Source of the DNA: Cenococcum geophilum 1.58
Taxonomy: Eukaryota; Ascomycota; Dothideomycetes; Gloniales; Gloniaceae
Assembly (NCBI GenBank): GCA_001692895.1
Contig: KV748235.1
Span: 434,001 to 498,000, forward strand
Direction: 5' to 3'
DNA length: 64,000 bases
Shown here: in pieces, positions 1-11,214 of the stretch
Layout: each line of letters opens with the position of its first letter
Position numbering within the stretch: the stretch's first letter is position 1
Made by a program: the position numbers and the translations under genes
The notes under the pieces: generated by a model
Told to the model about the DNA's origin: nothing
Seen by the model: the letters and a program-made list of their open reading frames with translations, nothing else
Databases searched by the model: none

Positions 1-680
1 AAAGAAACTAGAGGCCCAGTGACGCGCCCCGAATCTCTTGAACCTGAAGATATTAAAAAGGCAGAGAGTTCCAATTTGACAAAAATCGTCGGAGACATTA
101 GGGCGACCATGAAAGAACATATTGAGAACAGTATGGACATTGTCGAAGCAGAGATGTCAGAGTTAGAGAATGCAGGCAATGATGAATTCCGCGCCGCCAT
201 GAGGAGGCATCGCATATCCCTGAACAGCAACGAGGACGCCAGCGTATCTCTCTTCGATTTTGTAGTCAACCCACACTCGTTTGGTCAGACTGTGGAGAAC
301 CTGTTTTGCGTTAGCTTTCTAATCAGAGAGGGAAATGCGAAGGTCGATAAGGATTCAGATGGGCTACCAGTCCTATGTATGTTCACCAACTTTTCTTTCC
401 GTCCCGCCTAGCTCCTTCCATATATCCTAGGAACACTGGACTCTTGACCCCACTTGATTACTTCTGAAAGCGCATGTTAATCTCGTATGCAGGCCCTGAT
501 AAACCCCGCAAGATTCAAGAACAGCGGGACCAGGGTGTCTCCAACCATCAAGCGGTTTTCAGTCTTGACTGGCCAACTTGGAAGGGTCTCATTGAAGCTT
601 TCGATATCAAAGAACCTCTCATTGCGCATCGCCAAGATGACGAAAGCGGTACTATCAATGGTAGGAGCTGGTATGGCTAG
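1..680 (+). CDS. nse4: Nse4 (SMC5/6 complex kleisin), 3' part, two exons
   Basis: C-terminal part of Nse4, the kleisin subunit of the SMC5-SMC6 DNA repair complex in the nucleus. The frame is open from base 1, so the 5' end lies outside the window. Exon 1 is 1-376 and contains the conserved Nse4 C-terminal core: SLFDFVVNPHSFGQTVENLF, then VSFLIREGNAKV and DGLPVL. A 116-bp intron (377-492) has donor GTATGT and acceptor GCAG. It restores a TGC codon and joins to PDKPRKIQEQRD in exon 2 (493-680), which carries FSLDWPTWKGLIEAFDIKEPLI and ends with TAG. The splice keeps the frame and the C-terminal domain is complete. The family match rests on the FxFVVNPxSFGQTVENLF signature; no database search was run. 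Confidence 0.9.
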
Positions 681-1509
681 GCTATATCTTGTCTCTTTCG
701 GTACACTGGTTTTTTCTTGTAGATTTGGTCTGTTTTTAAATTACGTTTATTGTTAACCAAACACGCCATGTTCAAAAGGGAGTTGTTGGCAATGAGGGAC
801 GCTGATCTTTTTCTCCTCGGATCCGCTTCGCGCTTTGTTCATCACTTGAGGGAATAAATACCTCGAGGCCGTATATCGATACCCTTTTGCCGTAAGCTCA
901 TGAGGGTAAAACTAGTAGGACCGGGTTGGCTGTTTGGCGTTTTTGCTGGAAGAGTTCTGCCAGAATTGATGCAGTAAATTTTTATATTATTACTAGGAAT
1001 TTGACCTTTCGGCGTGCAATTGACAGTCCGTAATTGATAGCGACAGCAATATGTTATATCTCAACATCCATCGAATAGTATGTACAGGACTAGTAATGCA
1101 CCTCGCGCAGCTATCCCTTAACCCGTCGAGGCGCAACGCCAAGCTGGCTCGTGCGTAAACACTGGTATTAAATGTATAAACGAGAGCCTCTTATTGGCCG
1201 GATCCTTATCGATATCGTTGCGCCAAAATCGACGGGTTAAGGGATATGACCTGAGGGGATATGCGACAGGAAGCGGAAAATGCGAGCGGGAACATCGAGA
1301 TAAAAATATGTCCGAAAACGCCAGCCGACGCCTGAAAGCCTTCTACGATCGGTTTTTCGCCATAGTCTGAAAAAATAGTGGATCACACCAAGTGCCATGC
1401 ATGCTCAAAGCGCGATATCGGCCCCAATCTTCCGAGGCCAAAACCATACAGGCCGTTCCCGATTCCGTTTATTTATGTTGATAAAAAAGGAAAAACGAAG
1501 CTGCTCCCA
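681..1509. other. Intergenic region between nse4 and the phosphatase gene
   Basis: The two genes converge here. The stretch holds both 3' flanks and the 131-bp inverted-repeat element at 1114-1244. The remainder shows no convincing coding capacity. The open frame at 1378-1626 (+) lies antisense to the last phosphatase exon and has no recognisable domain. Confidence 0.7.
1114..1244. mobile_element. Small MITE with TA target duplication (Tc1/mariner-type)
   Basis: A 131-bp element with terminal inverted repeats. The left arm TCCCTTAACCCGTCGA (from 1114) matches the reverse complement of the right arm TCGACGGGTTAAGGGA (to 1244), and pairing resumes further in at GGCGCAACG / CGTTGCGCC. Both outer edges carry TA (1112-1113 and 1245-1246), the target duplication of Tc1/mariner/pogo transposons. 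There is no coding capacity, so mobility would depend on a transposase made elsewhere. A decayed pogo/Fot1-type transposase lies at 47 kb, but no link between the two is shown. Confidence 0.75.
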
Positions 1510-3253
1510 TTACCTCTTCAGCCCCTGGTTCTTACATTTCACACTGACAATCTTTGTTTTGGCTTTACCCTCCTTGCTAGCCCCGATTACCATAGCGGTC
1601 AGCTTACCACCGTTGACACAGCCTGAGTCGAGGCCTTTGCTATATTTGAGAATATTTTTGCCGCGCTTGGAGTCATGACCGTAGATAACGGTAGAGCGCT
1701 CTTTCTCGAGAAGTTTGGCCTGTTCGTGGTTCCATAACTGGCAATAGATAAGCAGTTAAATATAGGGACTTGGAACAGGGAAACTTCGGAATATTTTCGA
1801 GATTAGGGAGAACCCGGGAGCATGTGGTCTTACCTTTTCCCAGGCTGTTCCTTCGCGGCCATCGCTGGGAAGCCGTGTATCTAAATCTATGGTGCGCATG
1901 TTCATGACTTGGAAGGGGTCCTGCCGCTCCAAAGGAACGCCGGGAACAAGCCCTGCGTGTACGACCACTACCTCGCCCATCCCCCCTATCTCCCCCACTC
2001 GCAGTATCACAGGGCATTGCTGTAACCAGCGTATCTGTTTATCCGTGAATTGTCTAGCGAGAGCGCGCGCTTTGTAATCGCCATGACTGAAGCTCTCTTC
2101 ATCCAATGTGTCCACTGTGCGTCCAGGGTCTTCCTGTGGCCCTGGAAGAGACGCGTGGTGTACACGCATATCGTTTAGGGCGAGTAGCATGCGATCTTCG
2201 TGATTTCCGCGTACACAGGAGGCGGAGAGTTCGCGGGCAAGGTCGACCACGCCCGGTGAATCGGGACCTTTGTCAATCATGTCACCCGTCAGGATTAAGT
2301 GATCAGTCGCAGAGTGAAAGGAAACCTTTTCGAGAAGATTTTGCACTGCTATTTAGTTAGAAATCGCAAACTAAAGATGCATAATTTTCAGCGTGCTCGA
2401 AGGCGTACTTACGCTCCTCTTTGCAACCGTGTACATCACCCACAACTACCAGCCGCTGCATCAACTGGTGTTCTGAGGGTAGCAGAGAACTATCCAGTGT
2501 CTTGACTTGCGTCATATCGGAGAACTCAGGCCGCATATTCGATCCGAATACAGATGTCGGTTTCGCGTTCAATTGACTTTCTAATTCCTTGTTCTTCTCC
2601 CAGTCAGGCTGTATGAACCACGTCCAGCTAACCCAGGTAGCTATGAGTAGAGCGACGTAGATGAGCAAGTATCGTTGAACTCTCCGAGGTACACGCTTGT
2701 ATGATATCATATTCTTCCACCGCGGATGCACCCAGTAATCGTCCTCCTCCCGGCGGTACAAGGACTCGGACTCGTCAGACGTGTATATACCCTCCTGGTA
2801 CCGCGAGTCCGTTCTCCAGTCGTTGGTGACGAAATCAATAAGAGGACGACCTTGATATGTGCGCGAGGGGAACTCTTTCGCCAGGTGAGAGGGATTTTGT
2901 TCGTACTTCTCCGGCCTTTGATCCTGACCGGCCATGAATCTGGTGGTAGGGTAAATCCCCGGCGACGGATGGGTAGAAGCCACGAGAGTCGCGGATGAAG
3001 CGGTGCTGGAGGAAGAACTGTATCGCGAGTGTGTTGGAGTTTGGGAACAAGCCGGAGAGTGAGATTGCTGACTGCAGGTATATGGGCGCAAACAAGCAGT
3101 GCTCACTAGTGCGTTAGGTGAAGAATTAGGATTAGAGATAGTTCCATATCTCGAGGCTAATTGTTGGCGTTGAGAATGTTCGGGGTGATGATGGCGAATT
3201 TGTGGAGAAGGAGAAGAGGCTGCGGAGACTGGATGATAGAAGTTATCGCTCAT
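1510..3253 (-). CDS. ppn2: Membrane-anchored calcineurin-like metallophosphatase, Ppn2-like
   Basis: Three exons on the minus strand: 3253-2413, 2345-1834 and 1737-1510, giving about 526 residues (534 if the in-frame ATG at 3277 is used). Introns are GTAAGT...CAG and GTAAGA...CAG. The order is a disordered Ser/Pro-rich N-terminus, one membrane segment at about residues 195-214 (YLLIYVALLIATWVSWTWF), then the catalytic domain: GDVHG (about 273), GDMIDKGP (301), RGNHED (326), VVHAGLVPG, and YGHDSKRG with GLDSGCVNGGKL in exon 3. These are the metal-binding motifs of the PPP/metallophosphoesterase fold. The layout matches yeast YNL217W/Ppn2, a zinc-dependent vacuolar endopolyphosphatase. The substrate here is inferred from family only. 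It could instead be a related PPP phosphatase. Confidence 0.88.
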
Positions 3254-5079
3254 GGCGATCTTCCAGGGTTCCTCCACTCCTCAACGACCGAGCAGCTTGC
3301 GGCTTCCCTCGATGGCTTCTGACAGCGTCTTACCAAATTCGTGAATAAGGCCAACGCGAGTCCTCTTGGCGCGGGATAATCAGTCTCCGTTTCCGTACCT
3401 AATAAAAGATGCCGTCGATGTCAGCCGTGATTGGCGCAAGGGAGCAATAAGAGTAAGGTCAACGATGAAGGACATGTATAGGCGTAGCTCCCTAACCATG
3501 GAGTAGATAAGGAAAGAGATACGGGACATGACGTTTCACCATCTAGCGGAGGCACAATCCGTATCAGATGGTCCTGATGTGCTTGTGCCGAAATTGGCGG
3601 CTTCAGCTTGGCAAGCATTACGTACCTAGGTACTCTTATTAAAAGGCTTCTTGCTTTTCCATCCTTCCTCCCGCTCTTGCCTTTTATAAGGCATGTATTG
3701 CTTTAAGTAACAGCTTTAATAGTAGAATATATAGAACTTTAGTATTTCTTTAACCTAGTTAATTAAAGGATTATATCGCTCTCCCCCTCAGCCCTCCGAG
3801 TTGGGTCCATTCTCTATCGTTAAGGATTTAGCCAATTAGATCAATAGGATTAAATTGCCGTGCTTGGGAATATGAGACTGGTATATCTACTAAATACAAT
3901 ACAAAACAATCTATATAGCTTATTCCTTAGAGTTGAGTCGCTTAATATGAGGTAGCTAATACTCCTTTCTGTAGAACGGAATCTGATATATTTTACACCA
4001 AAAATGCGTCCTTGGCGCCCGTAGAGGCCTTTTCTAATGATTACGTAGTTCGAATGTGTTTAGCATTTATTAACTCTGTTAAATATAGATCGTGATGTAG
4101 GATCGTCGTCTAGCTATAGTTTTACGTACCGAAAGTAATGATCAAGCCGTTTAAAGCGTACCTGGCCTATGTATTTTTTTTGCCGATATGCTCCGCTAGT
4201 AGTAACTTTTTGGTAAGGGGGGGGGTANCATGCCTCCCTGGGTAGCCGGACACACTCTGTGACCAGACAAGTCCATCATTCGGGCACATCAAGTCTTCCT
4301 CTCGCGAGTCTATTAAGTAATAGTCGGTATATAAATATTCTTTAGCTATTTCTCCTCAGGAAACTTATCTGCAATAAGAAAATTACTGCAGTCTTAGCCA
4401 TACTGTTGATCATTCCGCCGATGACGTTGAGAGCCGCTCCAGCGAATCCCCCTGCTCTATTACCATTATCAGCCTGTCTACGAAATCTAAGGCTATAGCA
4501 TGAAGGTTCTATGAAGAAAGAATATCACTACAAGTTTTGAACATAATAATCAATCAGAATTAAGCATTCTGAGTTTGACCGAGCGGAAGAGGGGTTTTGT
4601 CGTCGCTACAGGTCTTGGCATACAGATTTAGCGTAGAATAGCGTGTTTACATTATACCGTATTGAACCCGTATTGTTCTCAACGCTATACCAATCCCAGA
4701 AGGTGACGCATCCCGCGGGTCGCGGGCTGCCTAGAAGAGGAACGATGGGAGGGAATTCTACCCAGGTCATTCGCCTTAAACACAGACCTTGTTTATGCAG
4801 AAAGCCCAAAAGTAAAAGGGGTGGACCGACCGGTTCTGAAAGCAGCTTAGCGTGTTTCTAAGTGAGGTCCACTGAATTCCAGCTGTGGTCGCCGAGAAAG
4901 GCATATAAAGGCAAACGGTGGATAAAAAAGGGATCCAGTCGGCCGAAATAGGATCTTCTGATGTGCGAATAAAGACTAGGACTTGCATGGCGCTTATCTG
5001 CATTATGCACGAATGAAACTGCTATCGGATGAAGATGGTCTATTACTGCTAACTGTAGAACTTCAAGCTGCAGCTGAGT
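3254..5079. other. Phosphatase upstream region, then an AT-rich gene-poor stretch
   Basis: Bases 3254-3620 are the GC-balanced 5' flank of the phosphatase gene. From about 3640 to 4600 the sequence becomes AT-rich, with no open frame and no recognised repeat ends, and looks like RIP-altered repeat debris. There is an ambiguous base at 4228 next to a G run. Bases 4600-5079 are more balanced and form the 3' flank of the HET gene. The short open frames at 4606-5003 have no recognisable domain. Confidence 0.55.
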
Positions 5080-5826
5080 CTAACCCAGAATCATATCAAG
5101 CCACTCTCTATCCTGAGCTTCCCAACGGTCCTTCGCCATCCGCCCAAGCCCTTTTCGGTAAGCAATTCCATCTTCCCATTCAATCCATAACACGTGGTAG
5201 TATTCGTATGTGTCGCCTGTATCCGGTCTTTCTTCCAGATAACCTTCCTCCAACTCATAGATGTCCATGCTGTCATTTGGTATGTTCCCCAAAGAAATCT
5301 CAACTAACTCAAGTTCCACCGTCTCATTAGCACTATGAGTCCATTCAGGCAGCGGTTCTTTATTGGGCAAAAGAACCCCGGCCATATCCTTTCCCGTCGC
5401 GAATGGAGAAGCTAAATTCAGAAAGTGTTGCACCGCATGGGGGTAATTCGTTTGGCTTGAGAGGTCTATTCGAATTATTTCTCCCTTTTTGATCCGTCGT
5501 GAGACGTTCTGCTGGGAAAATTCGTGCTCTTCGCGTTCGAGAGGATATGAAAGGGGCTAGATTGGAACAGTGAAAGGATCTTCAGGGTCTGGCAACGGTA
5601 ATGGATACCAGAATTGTTCATCCGGAGCATTTCAATGCGTATAGAAACATTTCGGTGTAGATTTTGAATGGTCGAAGACAAAATCGGAACCATCCACGCC
5701 ACTGGCTTCCGAAGGCAAGGGGCTTGGATTAATGGAATGCTTTTCCTAGCCTGAAGGGAGCTCTTCAGCTGTATGGAGATAGCGATCTCGATTAATCCTC
5801 CAGCTACAAGAGATTGGAACGCCACT
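5080..5826 (-). pseudogene. HET-domain gene, piece D (3' end)
   Basis: C-terminal quarter of a heterokaryon-incompatibility (HET) domain protein. It joins piece C at the CCACT target duplication of the Copia element at 5827-19224, and the frame is kept across the join. The C-terminus is typical of long fungal HET proteins: YYHVLWIEWEDGIAYRKGLG, then WEAQDREWLDMILG and a stop at 5080-5082. Upstream, the same frame reads SWRINRDRYLHTAEELPSG and DGSDFVFDHSKSTPKC. It has three in-frame stops, at 5746-5748 (TAG), 5632-5634 (TGA) and 5557-5559 (TAG). Two fit CpA-to-TpA change and one fits CpG-to-TpG. The piece is not AT-enriched like the transposons beside it. Confidence 0.85.
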
Positions 5827-6053
5827 TGTCGACCGTTGAGGTCACTCTCAAGTACCACCTTATGACTCAACACCTTGTTCTCATATGTCTTACTACTGTC
5901 TCGGTCAACGACTCGGTCAACGACACGGTCTACGACTTGGTCTACGACCCGGTCAGCAAAGTAGTCTACTACCTATTTTCCTTATGTATTTATAGAGGCT
6001 CTAGAGCCACATTCAATAGCGAGAGTTCTTCTCAGTGACTTGTCCGTCCAACA
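5827..6053 (+). repeat. 5' LTR of Copia 1
   Basis: Begins TGTCGACCGTTGAGG and ends CTTGTCCGTCCAACA. It carries tandem variants of the motif TCGGTCAACGAC / TCGGTCTACGAC and a TATTTATAGAGG TATA-like stretch that may be the element's promoter. It differs from the 3' LTR by a few transitions (CTCATATG for CTCGTATG, GACTTGG for GACTCGG, CAGCAAAG for CAGCGAAG, CCAACA for CCGACA). Confidence 0.92.
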
Positions 6054-6067
6054 GTTATGAGCCCGGG
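6054..6067 (+). other. Primer-binding site of Copia 1
   Basis: GTTATGAGCCCGGG directly follows the 5' LTR. It is complementary to CCCGGGCTCATAAC, the anticodon arm (CAT anticodon) of an initiator-Met tRNA, rather than to a tRNA 3' end. This is the half-tRNA type of primer site known from Drosophila copia. The tRNA identity is inferred. Confidence 0.65.
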
Positions 6068-9000
6068 CCATCTACTGCATCATCTTTAATTTGAAACCCT
6101 AATTACCCTATCGTTAACTGAATAGTAAAAGCCTTAAAATGTCCTCTTAACAATCCAAAACCCTTATTATGACGCACACTATAATCCTAGCAGGCCTAAA
6201 CAATTAGGACTAATAGATTGGTGTTATTAAGTATAGAGCCGATGGTAAGAATGTATAGGAGTATATTAATCTGGATGTTAAGAAAGATAATCTACCTAGA
6301 CACAGAGCACCGTTAGAGCCATTACTATTAGTTATTAATCCTTAGAAGATTACGTTCTTAGCCCTTAATAAAGGTAGAAAGGAGGAGCTTTAAGCTTTGT
6401 AAAAACAGTATAATTGTGTTTACAAGCAATATAAGAAAGAGGAAGTAGCCCTTAAGTCTCTATATACCTATATTATTAGCACTATATCCTATAACTACAT
6501 CGACTATACCTTTAAAGGAAATACCGTTTATGATGTCCTTGTGTCACTTAAGGAGGTAGTCGCCCCAACTAATAACGCTCGGAAGGTTGATTTAGCTACC
6601 TAATATTTAAAAATAAAGAAAGCCCTAAAGAGCCAGAATATTGAGAAGTGGCTCCGTAAGTGGGAGAAGGTGTATAATAATTGTAAGAAGGTTAAACTAC
6701 CTAAGGTAGATGGTAATTGACTAGTTAAGGACTTTGTGTATACCGTTAAATCTACCTTATTAGGATAGTTAGAATACTAGAAAAACGAATTATAGAATCT
6801 TAAGAGGAAGAAGGAAAAGCTATCTACCCTTTAAGCTATTATTAAGGTCTACTAAAATCATCGTTAATTGGACTTAGCTTAGAAGGTAAGGAGCTAGCAT
6901 AGCTCCTACGCAGCTAGCTTTAAAGGAGAGCTAATTAATAAGCCTAAATTAGAAGATAAATTAGAAACTAAACCGGAAGCTGATTCTTTAAGGAGGATAG
7001 ATAAGAAGGAATGGATAAAGCCGTGCCTATACGGATTACTACACCTATAGAGGAAATGCTTTTACCTTATTAAGTTAATTTAACCATTGGGTTAGAAACT
7101 AAATAATTTAAAAATATAGTTAGTAGAGTAGAAGCTTGCTAAGGCTTTACCCAAATTTAAGGCCTTAATTAACTAATTAAGGAGCTAAGCCTTATCTAAT
7201 AAGAAGCTAGAGAATATAGAGAATGTAAAGTAGAAGAGCTTACCTAGTAAACTATATAGAAGCTTTATAGTTTATTAAGCAGGAGCTTATATTATATTAG
7301 ATTACGCTTTCTATAACAGCGTAATTCTAGACCCTATAACAACCTTATATGTTATTAACAATAGAGTAAGATTTATAGGTAATATCCGACTGGCTAGTAA
7401 GTAGTTGTATATAGGATTGGGTATAGAAAATATCAAAGGCTTCGGAATAGCTAAAGTTATAGTTATTACCCTATTAGGAAAGCAGAAGATCTATTTTATT
7501 AACGCTACGTATATATTAGGATTTCATATAAATCTAGTTTATAATTACAGACTTAATAAGAAGGGAGTCTTTTGGCATAATAAGGGCAACTACCTCTACC
7601 GTCGTAGTGGTGAGAAGTTTGTATATTGCGGATATTACTATAGTTAGATAACCCTTAAATATAATAATTTAAAGCCGATAACGGAGGACGCGTCCTTCGC
7701 GGCTTAATTAACGGATTCTCTATTAAATTAAAAGGTAGACGGATAACTTTGGTATAGTCGACTCGGACACGCAGAAAGTGCTACTATTAAGTAATTACCT
7801 AAGGAAGTAACTGGGGCAATTCTATAAGGCCCTATAATAATTAAATATAAGACTTATACAGTTAGTAAAGCTTATAAAATTATATTAAAAAGAGCACCTA
7901 TAGATAAGGCAATAAGACCTTTCTTCCGTATATATGTAGATTTAATTTAGGAAATTAAAGCCTATAATAGATATAAGTACGCGATCCATTTCCTTAACAA
8001 TTTAGTTTAAATAAATAAGGTTAAGATATTTGTATAGAAGTTATTAACCACCTAAGTAATTATTAAATATTGTAATATAGTTAAGCGACGCTACGGCTTT
8101 AAAGTTGCTATAATTTATATAAACAATAAGTTATCGCTTAGAGGTAAATTTAATAACTAGACCGCCGAAAAAGGTATTATAGTAGAGTACTTAGCTCTAA
8201 GTATACTAGAGTAGAATAGTCCTACGGAACGTTTTAGGGGGGTAATTATAATAAAGTCTTAATGTATACGAATTAAAGCTTAACTACTAGAGGAGCTCTA
8301 GCCTAAAGTCTTTAAAGCGGTAGCGTATGTAATAAATAGGACACCAAGCCGACGGCTTAACTAGAAGACGCCCTTTAAAAAGCTTTAGTTAGTAATAGGT
8401 CTTTTACTAGCTAAGCTAAATATAGCTTACTTATATGCCTATGGCTATAGAGTCTATTTACTTAAATATAACATTCTACGTACTTAAAAACTTGCTCTTA
8501 AAGCCTATATTAGGTATTTAGTGGGGTATAATTTAACGAATATCTTTTAAATATATATACTAAGCGAAAAAAAGGTAATTTAAATAAGAGACATTATGTT
8601 TAATAAGTGACTTGTCTATAACAATAGTAAGCCAGATCTTATAAATTTGCTTTAAGAGAAAGCCGATAAAATGCTAGAGGTAATTAATATAATTAACCTT
8701 AATAGGACGCTTTAAGAAGACTTAAACGAGGACACGAATAAGAAAGATAAGATTTTTGATGAAATTTAAGTAAGCATTAATGGAAATTAATAGGTGGATT
8801 CTAGTGGAAATTAAGGATAAATTGTTAACTATAAGCAGACAGACACTTAAGGCGATAACTTAATTATAGCAGACACCTCAAAAGACGATTCTTTACCTAG
8901 CCTTTCTACACTAGAACTAATGCTAGAACCTTAATTAAATCCTACTAATGTAGGTCCCTTAAGCTTCTTAAGCACCTCTAGATCCTCCGCACCCTTTACT

Positions 9001-10760
9001 TATTAACGCCCCAGTTTTAAATACGTTAAAGTTAACCTAAAGGAGTTAAAGGATAAGGATGGCGTAGCTGTTAATAAGGATAATATTATATAAAGTAAAC
9101 GGTTAAAGAAGCTAGTTAAAAGATATAAAGCTTATTTAACTTACCTTAAAGAAGTAGACACCTTCCGACCACTTTAAGCAGCCTTTTACGCAGGGCTTAA
9201 ATATTAAAGGAAAATATACCGTGATAAGCTTCCACCTCTACCTAAGAACTAGAAGAAGCTTATAAGACACTAGTATAAGGTAGAATTTCTAGTAGCTGCT
9301 ATAAAGGAGTATACGGATTTAGATAATTATAAAACATTTAAAATTATAGATAAGACTTAATCTATTAAAACGGTACCTATTACCTAGGTATTTACCTATA
9401 AAATAAACACTAATAGATATCTTACAAAGTTTAAAGCTTAACTTTATATAAGAGGTAATCTATAATAGTTAATCTATAAGGATATATATATAGCAACTTT
9501 AGCAGCTAAAGTCTTTAGAGCTCTCGTAGCAATTATTATAGTATTTAATTTAGACGTCTAGTAGGGTAACGCTGTTAACGCGTTTATAAATAGTCTAATT
9601 AACGAAATTGTCTATATTAAATGTCTAGATGGATTTACTATTAAGGGTAAATGTTTCTTACTACATAGAGCTTTCTACGGACTTTAATGATTATCACGTC
9701 TTTAGTATAACAACTTTAGCAATTAGCTTGTTAAATTAGGGTTAAAGCCCGTTAGTGGTAAGCCGTGCCTCTACTACAACAACTCACTGATTGTGTTCTT
9801 CTATGTGGACGATATCTGTGTTGCCTCTACTAAAGAAAATCAATTAGACCTCTAAAGCTTTAAGGAAGCACTAATGAAGAAGTATGAGATAAAGGACCTA
9901 GGTAAACTGTCCTAGTTCCTAGGAATTTAAGTCTTAAGAGATAGGAGTTAGAGGAAGCTATGGCTCTGTTAAGACTCCTATATTAAGAAGATTGCTAATG
10001 CATTTCACCTAACTAATATGCGCTTAGTTAGTACACCTATGAGTACCGACGAGCTCCTACCTAACCTGGAGGAAGCTTTAAAATAGGAGATCTATATCTA
10101 TTAGAGGATGATCGGATTACTTCTCTATGCGACCTACATCACGAGACCTGATGCAGCCAGAGCCTTAAGCAAGCTGTCAGAGTTCCTACGAAACCCCTTA
10201 CCTCTGCATAACGCCGCGGCCCGTCGAGCGATTACCTACCTCTATTAGACGAGGACACTCGCGATTAAATACTTAGGTTAGAATATAGGAAGTTAAGCTT
10301 TTATAGGAGCAAGTGACGCGGTGTTTGGAGACGATTTAATAAGCAGACGCAGCACGGAAGGATATTTGTTTACCCTATTTAGAGGAGCAATTAATTAGCG
10401 CTCTACCAAGCAGACGCTTGTAACAAAGTTAAGCACAAAGGTAGAGCTTACGGCTCTGTCTTATGTAGGAACGGAGTTAATCTAGTAGAGTCGCTTCTTT
10501 AAAGAAATTAAATTATCCTTGGATAAGGAGTAAACGATTAGCTGCGATAATCTATAGACGATTAGACTGCTTACAAAGGACGGACAAGAGCTCTCTATAA
10601 AGCTTTAACACGTCGATATATACTATCACTGGCTTCGCCAAGAAGTACGTGATAGCCGAATTAAAATCAATTGGACGCCTACAGCTGCTATGGTCGCAGA
10701 TGGCTTAACAAAGGCCCTACCGCGTCAGAAGCATGAGGCGTTCGTTTAACAGTTGAATCT
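6054..10760 (+). pseudogene. Copia 1 gag-pol remnant, RIP-degraded
   Basis: Plus-strand remnants in Copia order, broken throughout by TAA/TAG codons that mostly replace Gln codons. A protease/GAG-pre-integrase stretch lies at 7270-7650 (INATYILGFHINLVYNYRL). The integrase C-terminal part follows at 8150-8480 (sense reading FKAVAYVINRTPSRR). Reverse transcriptase follows at about 9290-10000, with VFFYVDDICVAS near 9790 (YVDD catalytic motif) and KDLGKL. RNase H runs from about 10300 and ends with ADGLTKALPRQKHEAF near 10690-10745. None of it can be translated as it stands. Confidence 0.85.
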
Positions 10761-10910
10761 CGTTAATATCAAGGATCTAATTTAATTCGATTTGAATGAT
10801 ATTAGGTAAGGTAACTATAGAGGATTTCCTTTAAAACTCAACACCAAATTGCCTATCGTGATTTTTTTGTTCTATTTTCTATCCAGCTGTTCAGTCAAGA
10901 CTGAGCAGCT

Positions 10911-10919
10911 GGGGGGGTG
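10911..10919 (+). other. Polypurine tract of Copia 1
   Basis: GGGGGGGTG lies immediately before the 3' LTR start (TGTCGACC at 10920). It is the plus-strand priming site of the element. Confidence 0.7.
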
Positions 10920-10980
10920 TGTCGACCGTTGAGGTCACTCTCAAGTACCACCTTATGACTCAACACCTTGTTCTCGTATG
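10920..10980 (+). repeat. 3' LTR of Copia 1, left part
   Basis: First 61 bp of the 3' LTR. It stops at CTCGTATG (10973-10980), which is the 8-bp target duplication of the hAT element that follows. Confidence 0.92.
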
Positions 10981-11214
10981 CAGGGTTGGCAATGATGAAT
11001 GAATGAATAAATAGGCCTAATATCATATTCAATTCATAAGCTAATTAGAATATCGCGATATGAATAAATAATCGCGATATTGTAGATATAGGCAATATCA
11101 CCAGTCTTAGCATAGTGTAGTACTAAATCGATGTGGCCGACGTCTCCCTAGAGGCCTCTACCCCCCCCCTCCCCCCCCCGGAACGTTCACTAGTAACTCT
11201 CTCCTCCAGCCCCG

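Noticed and set aside
3421..3618. Short minus-strand open frame upstream of the phosphatase
   Set aside because: 65 codons, no domain and no splice or homology support. It is more likely the phosphatase 5' flank.
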